Source of the DNA: Flavobacteriaceae bacterium TMED48
Lineage (GTDB): Bacteria; Bacteroidota; Bacteroidia; Flavobacteriales; Flavobacteriaceae
Direction: 5' to 3'
Length of the DNA stretch: 18,153 bases
Assembly (NCBI GenBank): GCA_002167945.1
Contig: NHDB01000001.1
Location: forward strand, 1-18,153
Shown: positions 16,101-18,153 of the stretch, piece after piece
How positions within the stretch are numbered: the stretch's first letter is position 1
Layout: each line of letters begins with the position of its first letter
Position numbers and translations under genes: made by a program
Notes under the pieces: model-generated
The model's database searches: none
Told to the model about the DNA's origin: nothing
What the model saw: the letters and a program-made list of their open reading frames with translations, nothing else

Positions 16101-16383
16101 TAATATTGAACTAGATAACGAATCAAACATGAGATCAGGTCCCGCTGATAATAGCACTGACCAAGTTTACTCTGATTCTTTCTATCCTATAAATCAGTTC
16201 CCCGGTAGAGTAGTAGATTATTGTCATGTTGGACCTACAAATAGTGAAAACGCATGGCATGTACTAACAGATTCCGGTGTGCTTTACGTAGGTGGAGACT
16301 CTAGTTGGAGTCAAAATGGCATGTACTACGGTGGCTATCACGGATTCTTTAGATATCAATGGAACTTAGGAGGTAATACTTAA
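13198..16383 (+). CDS. Putative receptor-binding tail protein: CBM-like modules, cupredoxin-like module, RCC1-like propeller
   Basis: A 1061-residue protein just after the fibre, so likely a distal fibre or receptor-binding protein. Residues 10-60 and 63-118 are two copies of a carbohydrate-binding-like module (WKGNW..SANYEVDDVVLRN, then FRGAF...YYTNDVVTYQNSAY). Residues 198-305 look like a cupredoxin: His238 in ATHVLAF and the loop YEYYCTQHSNMG (Cys293, His296, Met299). A further beta-rich module covers 308-402, without these residues. Residues about 480-1061 hold seven RCC1-type repeats (for example LWGWGRNNYGQLGLG at 716-730), the number in a complete propeller. The RCC1 part is rich in Tyr, Asn and Gly, as expected for a receptor-facing surface. 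ATG at 13198, 4 bases after the previous stop, without clear SD. Host receptor unknown; sugar or protein are both possible. Confidence 0.85.
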   Translation: MAQIDLGKLKFTWKGNWASSANYEVDDVVLRNGSAYICISDAPTTTTSPEVNTTNWDRMTSGLNFRGAFQVTGTNYYTNDVVTYQNSAYILQNTDVVTGITPNTTAGDPYWIVLASGTGGTYTSAGDIEYRGNAGSNVALNIGTLGSSLIVENDPKESFVAGTTAVYEQVQLPGASTPTDGKSAYLFNSDHPTAANASYTVTVAAGKFVIGGVSQQALTLKTGSVYTFDVSDATNATHVLAFNARSAATSPTFDFETGAVANGVVRSGTPGSAGATVTWTVPHLGQLVYEYYCTQHSNMGAAITWTSSTKIAGRLLHDDAHPTIDLTRGNHYTFTFPTATGMTYSIKDQANHVKAGTNGRITAGVTPDFVAGGSISFVPSDATPHAIIRDEGMSADEINITLNSMFFKPKWSGAQSRKQDEPRDLSDTAYNDPSYNVFANHDINNYTESILPLPGYLKNSGRGFRYGTTSVGYRQGGIITRTRYTGWGNMLHNGSNGYYYGMGLGGGTSHINTADYRPWGSNWRCPKIWLEALAGNSDYAHFLTGVDGNDLGYLDAAGVPQATKPRLKQVHKSSYYGYHLYENGIVTFAGYGGYGSFGNGVTRDATNEIACVFHDESGTRLTGSNYPKIKQVETSNAHTGDHGAQSYYSQYMVDTDGFLYTMGYNGYGQLGNNTTSNNYYFKRIPKSSFNNADIIYVHTSGYYYTSTYAIDSTGKLWGWGRNNYGQLGLGNTNDQTTPQEITNVAGSQLLGKKVVHLQANQDDDDQGKCWVLTDEGKLYFFGYLENYGYSTGYYDSSNTTAQTLPQLLTNSSTLWNSSDQKVVYFVTNNNRYSTLYIITDGGTTGATQKLYATGDNAYAQQGTATSTSSNVSSSTQGTGINNWFGKELQFRDLGQDWNDQSNQNIVNESFGNWDSFQTGGSNAGKMVIGKIVKIMPKGYSGENANRVVLIDEYGQLFAAGYWNYMMFPNIELDNESNMRSGPADNSTDQVYSDSFYPINQFPGRVVDYCHVGPTNSENAWHVLTDSGVLYVGGDSSWSQNGMYYGGYHGFFRYQWNLGGNT
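13225..13551 (+). repeat. Two tandem carbohydrate-binding-like modules
   Basis: Residues 10-60 and 63-118 share the order [W/F]-x-G-x-[W/F], Y, D-V-V, N-[G]-S-A-Y-I, and a closing W before a Ser/Gly turn. This is the W...Y..GDVV.Y.G..Y...W pattern of chitin-binding-type (CBM5/12-like) modules. The copies have diverged strongly in DNA. Confidence 0.5.
13789..14112 (+). other. Cupredoxin-like module with kept copper-ligand positions
   Basis: Residues 198-305. The Cys-x2-His-x2-Met loop (Cys293 encoded at 14074-14076) and the upstream His238 match the four ligands of type-1 copper sites; the loop spacing is that of amicyanin (YHCTPHPFM, recalled). The YTFDVSDATNATHVLAF strand and the VPHLGQLVYEYYC strand are as in plastocyanin-like folds. 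Confidence 0.55.
14950..16326 (+). repeat. Seven RCC1-type repeats (beta-propeller)
   Basis: The blade motif G-x-[VL]-[WYF]-x-x-G-x-N-x-x-G-Q-L-G recurs at about residues 585 (VTFAGYGGYGSFGNG), 659 (LYTMGYNGYGQLGNN), 716 (LWGWGRNNYGQLGLG), 778 (LYFFGYLENYGY), 850 (LYATGDNAYAQQG), 956 (LFAAGYWNYMMF) and 1029 (LYVGGDSSWSQNG). Blades 2 and 3 are the closest to the consensus. Confidence 0.75.
16368..16374 (+). promoter_or_regulatory. Strong Shine-Dalgarno site of the 89-residue gene
   Basis: AGGAGGT lies 8 bases before the ATG at 16383, inside the end of the receptor-binding gene. It is the best SD sequence in the window and marks the small gene as one made in quantity. Confidence 0.75.
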
Positions 16384-16652
16384 TGGCAACACCAAAAACA
16401 CATGTACATCCCGGAGAGGGACCATTTACCATAGCAGAATATTACACATATGCTGAAACTGGTAAAGCAGAAGATTGGGGAGTCGGATTATCTGGCACAG
16501 CCAATAAAAGATGGACTAGATTAGGTAACGTAGTTGTAACTGAAGCGGGGTTTGACCCTGCTTTAGTGGCTAATACAACTGTTACACTAACTAAAATTAC
16601 AGATGCTGACGAAATAGCAGCAATAAAAACTAAATGGATAATCCCATCGTAA
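16383..16652 (+). CDS. Unknown 89-residue protein
   Basis: I do not recognise this protein. It begins MATPKTHVHPGEGPFTIAEY and is soluble-looking, with no signal peptide or membrane segment. It has a Trp- and Gly-containing middle (EDWGVGLSGTANKRWTRLG) and a Thr-rich, beta-prone second half, ending IKTKWIIPS. Its ATG overlaps the TAA of the receptor-binding gene (TAATG), and AGGAGGT stands 8 bases upstream, so it is probably well translated. T7 has the small terminase (also 89 residues) near here, but that protein is helical and acidic and this one shows no likeness to it. A small virion or fibre-associated protein fits the position and the strong SD; that is a guess. It overlaps the next gene by 19 bases. 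Confidence 0.75.
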   Translation: MATPKTHVHPGEGPFTIAEYYTYAETGKAEDWGVGLSGTANKRWTRLGNVVVTEAGFDPALVANTTVTLTKITDADEIAAIKTKWIIPS

Positions 16653-17038
16653 TACCGTTTGTAGAGATACCAAATCACGAACCAATAAAAACGATAGAGA
16701 TACCTTTGCCAAGTGCAGACGTGCCTTTTTATAAACCTATGGTTGTACCTCCGAGTGATCTTAAAGAACCGGAGGATACACAACCTGTACAAACAGAGAC
16801 ACCGCCTGCACCTACGCTAACTTTACCACCCTTACCACCTATACCTATACCACCGGCTGAAGTATTAGTTACTACAACTGTGGCAGCTGTTACAGCAGTA
16901 GCGGCTACAACTGTTGCACAGCCCGTTATAGAACAAATTAAAAAGAAATTACAGAAGTTCCTACAAGGTAAGATAAACAAATGGAAACAAAACCGCCAGA
17001 AAAAAAAGGAATCTTCACCAAGCTCAAAGAAAATGTAG
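16634..17038 (+). CDS. Proline-rich single-pass membrane protein
   Basis: A 134-residue protein. Residues 1-40 begin DNPIVIPFVEIP and contain KTIEIPLPSADVPFYKPMV. Residues 40-76 are Pro-rich with Thr and Glu (LTLPPLPPIPIPPAE). Residues 77-96 (VLVTTTVAAVTAVAATTVAQ) are a probable transmembrane helix. Residues 100-134 are strongly basic (Lys/Arg). I recall similar proteins, with the same IEIPLPSAD and YKPMVVPP motifs, from marine cyanophages, including T4-like ones, but without known function. Charge distribution suggests the basic tail lies inside the cell and the Pro-rich part outside or in the virion. It overlaps the gene before by 19 bases and the holin-like gene by 58 bases. No clear SD. 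Confidence 0.8.
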   Translation: MDNPIVIPFVEIPNHEPIKTIEIPLPSADVPFYKPMVVPPSDLKEPEDTQPVQTETPPAPTLTLPPLPPIPIPPAEVLVTTTVAAVTAVAATTVAQPVIEQIKKKLQKFLQGKINKWKQNRQKKKESSPSSKKM

Positions 17039-17274
17039 ATGATCATGATGAACAGATGCAAATACTAGGTGCAGCAGTGCGTCTAGGTGTTGTAATCTGG
17101 TCAGGTTTTATTATTACATTAAGCTATGTTGAGCTGCCTATGGTTAAAAAGTCAGCTACGGCAGGCGATATCACGTTCGTGGCTTCGATTTTTACTGGAG
17201 CCCTAGCAACTTTTGGGCTGTCTACGGGTAATGGTAAGAAGACCGATAAGAAAGAACCTACTAAACCAAAATAA
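16981..17274 (+). CDS. Holin-like protein with two membrane helices
   Basis: A 97-residue protein with a charged N-terminus (METKPPEKKGIFTKLKENVD), a first hydrophobic segment at about residues 29-50 (LGAAVRLGVVIWSGFIITLS), a short turn with ELPMVKKS, a second segment at 63-81 (DITFVASIFTGALATFGLS) and a Lys-rich tail (GNGKKTDKKEPTKPK). Size, two helices and basic C-terminus are those of class II holins, which open the inner membrane at lysis. T7 holin gp17.5 also lies after the fibre gene. Holins share little sequence, so the call rests on architecture and place. Its first 58 bases also encode the end of the gene before in another frame. TAATG overlap with the next gene. Confidence 0.7.
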   Translation: METKPPEKKGIFTKLKENVDDHDEQMQILGAAVRLGVVIWSGFIITLSYVELPMVKKSATAGDITFVASIFTGALATFGLSTGNGKKTDKKEPTKPK

Positions 17275-17636
17275 TGAAAACATGGATTCTTCTCTTAGCA
17301 CTGTTGTCACCCGCAGTAGCGAGAGCAAATACTGTCACGCCTCAGTTTACAACAGGGTCGATGCAGTCAACGACAACAACAAACCAAGTAATAACAGAAA
17401 CAATAGTTCACGATATTCAAGGGTCAGCCTCAACCTCTTACAGTGGTACAAACATCACTGTGACTGGAGACAATGGTATAGGCGGTACAGGTACAGTCTA
17501 TGCACCAACAAACAATGCAGCAGACTGGGATTTACAGATCACAGAAAGAGCCGCAGGCACGATCGAAACAATAAACATCGACAGAACTATCACAACAGAC
17601 GCAGTTACTTCGTCTTACTCTATCTTCTCTCAATAG
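17274..17636 (+). CDS. Exported 120-residue protein, function unknown
   Basis: The ATG overlaps the TAA of the holin-like gene (TAATG). Residues 1-18 form a clear signal peptide: basic n-region (MKTW), hydrophobic ILLLALLS, and a VARA site with cleavage after Ala18. The mature part is small, Thr/Ser- and Gly-rich and beta-prone (VTPQFTTGSMQSTTTTNQVI; ITVTGDNGIGGTGTVYAP; LQITERAAGTIETINIDRT), and ends SSYSIFSQ. No Cys, no lipobox and no catalytic motif. Proteins with this opening and a S..VFSQ-type ending occur, as I recall, in marine cyanophage genomes without known function. It lies between holin-like and a second exported protein, so a role in the periplasm or outer membrane during lysis or release is possible. 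Codons are richer in G+C than in most neighbouring genes. Confidence 0.8.
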   Translation: MKTWILLLALLSPAVARANTVTPQFTTGSMQSTTTTNQVITETIVHDIQGSASTSYSGTNITVTGDNGIGGTGTVYAPTNNAADWDLQITERAAGTIETINIDRTITTDAVTSSYSIFSQ

Positions 17637-18127
17637 GTACACCTGTACTTGCAGAAGGAGAGACAAATAACAATAGTAACCCTGTAGCTGCTGCTACGGG
17701 TAATGTAACTAACCAAGCTGTACAGTTTCAAAACAATGGAGCACAGAGTAGACAGTATTATGGTCCGAATATAAGCTGTAATGGAAGTACAATGACATTT
17801 CAGCCATTCTATATGGGCAATCATACAAAACCACTCGATGAATTTATGCAGCCAACCAGTTACACACTAGCCGAAAACTGGGGATTCCAAATTAATTTTA
17901 TGGTTCCACTAGATAAGTCAGGCTATAAACAGTGTAAAGAGATGGCAAAACTACGACACGAGACTATGAAGCTTGAGTATGAGATTACAAGAGCAGGCAA
18001 GTGTGCAGATTTGCAACGTAAGGGTTTTACATATAGACCCGGGACTACCATGGCTAAAGTTTGTCAAGACATAGTACCTATATCATCTTTACAACCCCCA
18101 AAGAAAAAGAAATTTTGGCAAAAATGA
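17603..18127 (+). CDS. Second exported protein, Cys-containing; start codon not identifiable
   Basis: From about 17603 the frame reads as a protein: SYFVLLYLLSIGTPVLA is a typical signal peptide core, with cleavage expected before EGET. The mature part has GNVTNQAVQFQNNGA, GPNISCNGSTMTFQPFYMG, a charged helix (YKQCKEMAKLRHETMKLEY, GKCADLQ), AKVCQD and a Lys-rich end, with four Cys that could form disulfides outside the cytoplasm. The 5' limit given here is where protein-like sequence begins, not a start codon. No ATG, GTG or TTG lies in this frame between the signal peptide and 17276, where the gene before is read in another frame. The nearest is CTG at 17525, which would add a very basic, unlikely N-terminus. 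Related proteins occur, as I recall, in cyanophages. The stop overlaps the next start (ATGA). Confidence 0.7.
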   Translation, partial: SYFVLLYLLSIGTPVLAEGETNNNSNPVAAATGNVTNQAVQFQNNGAQSRQYYGPNISCNGSTMTFQPFYMGNHTKPLDEFMQPTSYTLAENWGFQINFMVPLDKSGYKQCKEMAKLRHETMKLEYEITRAGKCADLQRKGFTYRPGTTMAKVCQDIVPISSLQPPKKKKFWQK

Positions 18128-18153
18128 GCACATTAACAGATTTAAAAAAAGCG
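18124..18153 (+). CDS. Start of next gene, probably terminase or other packaging gene (partial)
   Basis: ATG at 18124 overlaps the TGA of the exported-protein gene (ATGA). Ten codons are visible before the window ends (MSTLTDLKKA). The sequence is too short for identification. Position in the T7 order, after holin and lysis-region genes, makes the large terminase subunit (T7 gp19, which also opens with MST) the likeliest candidate. Confidence 0.45.
   Translation, partial: MSTLTDLKKA

Noticed and set aside
16383..16652. 89-residue protein as the small terminase subunit
   Set aside because: Length equals T7 gp18, but the sequence is beta-prone and Thr/Gly-rich without the acidic helices of gp18.
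16442..17061. Minus-strand open frames opposite the small genes after the receptor-binding protein
   Set aside because: Their Val/Ala/Gly-rich content mirrors the proline-rich and Thr/Val segments of the plus-strand genes; no start signals or neighbours on that strand.
17213..17602. N-terminal extension of the last exported protein back to 17213
   Set aside because: This stretch reads as Asn/Arg/Ser-rich nonsense in this frame while the frame of the 120-residue exported protein has a clear signal peptide and protein-like sequence.
1..18153. tRNA genes, CRISPR arrays, insertion sequences, integrase or attachment sites, T7-type promoters
   Set aside because: None was found by eye. Genes leave almost no free sequence, and no 17-20 base motif resembling a T7 promoter recurs before genes.

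Overview
The window looks like part of the late (structural) gene cluster of a T7-like podovirus (Autographiviridae type) from the sea, most likely a cyanophage (Prochlorococcus/Synechococcus podovirus). Pelagiphages of the same broad group cannot be excluded. Three things support this. The gene order is that of T7: 10-11-12-13-14-15-16-17, then small lysis-region genes, then the packaging genes. The base composition is AT-rich. Several proteins (the gp14-like protein starting MCAPDPNAG, the proline-rich membrane protein and the two small exported proteins before the terminase position) resemble, from memory, proteins of marine cyanophages. All genes lie on the + strand and are nearly gapless, many joined by TAATG or ATGA overlaps, so the block reads as one late transcription unit. 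There are no tRNAs, mobile elements, CRISPR arrays or metabolic genes.

Layout. 1-873 is the C-terminal part of the major capsid protein. It is followed by the only real intergenic gap, which holds a strong intrinsic-terminator-like hairpin at the same place as T7 T-phi. 926-4455 encodes tail tubular proteins A and B. 4448-12186 encodes four core/ejection proteins equivalent to T7 gp13, gp14, gp15 and gp16. 12186-13193 is a short T7-type fibre with the conserved tail-attachment domain. 13198-16383 is a 1061-residue putative receptor-binding protein made of carbohydrate-binding-like modules, a cupredoxin-like module and a seven-repeat RCC1-like propeller. 16383-18127 holds five small genes: an unknown protein with a strong ribosome binding site, a proline-rich single-pass membrane protein, a two-helix holin-like protein and two exported proteins. 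18124 starts another gene, in the position of the large terminase or another packaging gene.

The most interesting points are these. (1) The gp15-like protein carries a C-terminal region that matches the motif order of lambda-R-type lytic transglycosylases, while the gp16-like protein lacks the transglycosylase found at the N-terminus of T7 gp16. This suggests the cell-wall-opening activity has moved between ejection proteins. (2) The same gp15-like protein has a perfect EF-hand calcium loop. (3) The gp14-like protein ends in a shortened S74-type self-cleaving chaperone domain with the Ser/Lys dyad kept. (4) The receptor-binding protein combines a cupredoxin-like fold, with all four copper-ligand positions apparently kept, and an RCC1 propeller. 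(5) The last exported protein has no recognisable start codon and overlaps the end of the gene before it in another frame.

Assignments rest on reading translated sequence and remembered family motifs. No database search was made.
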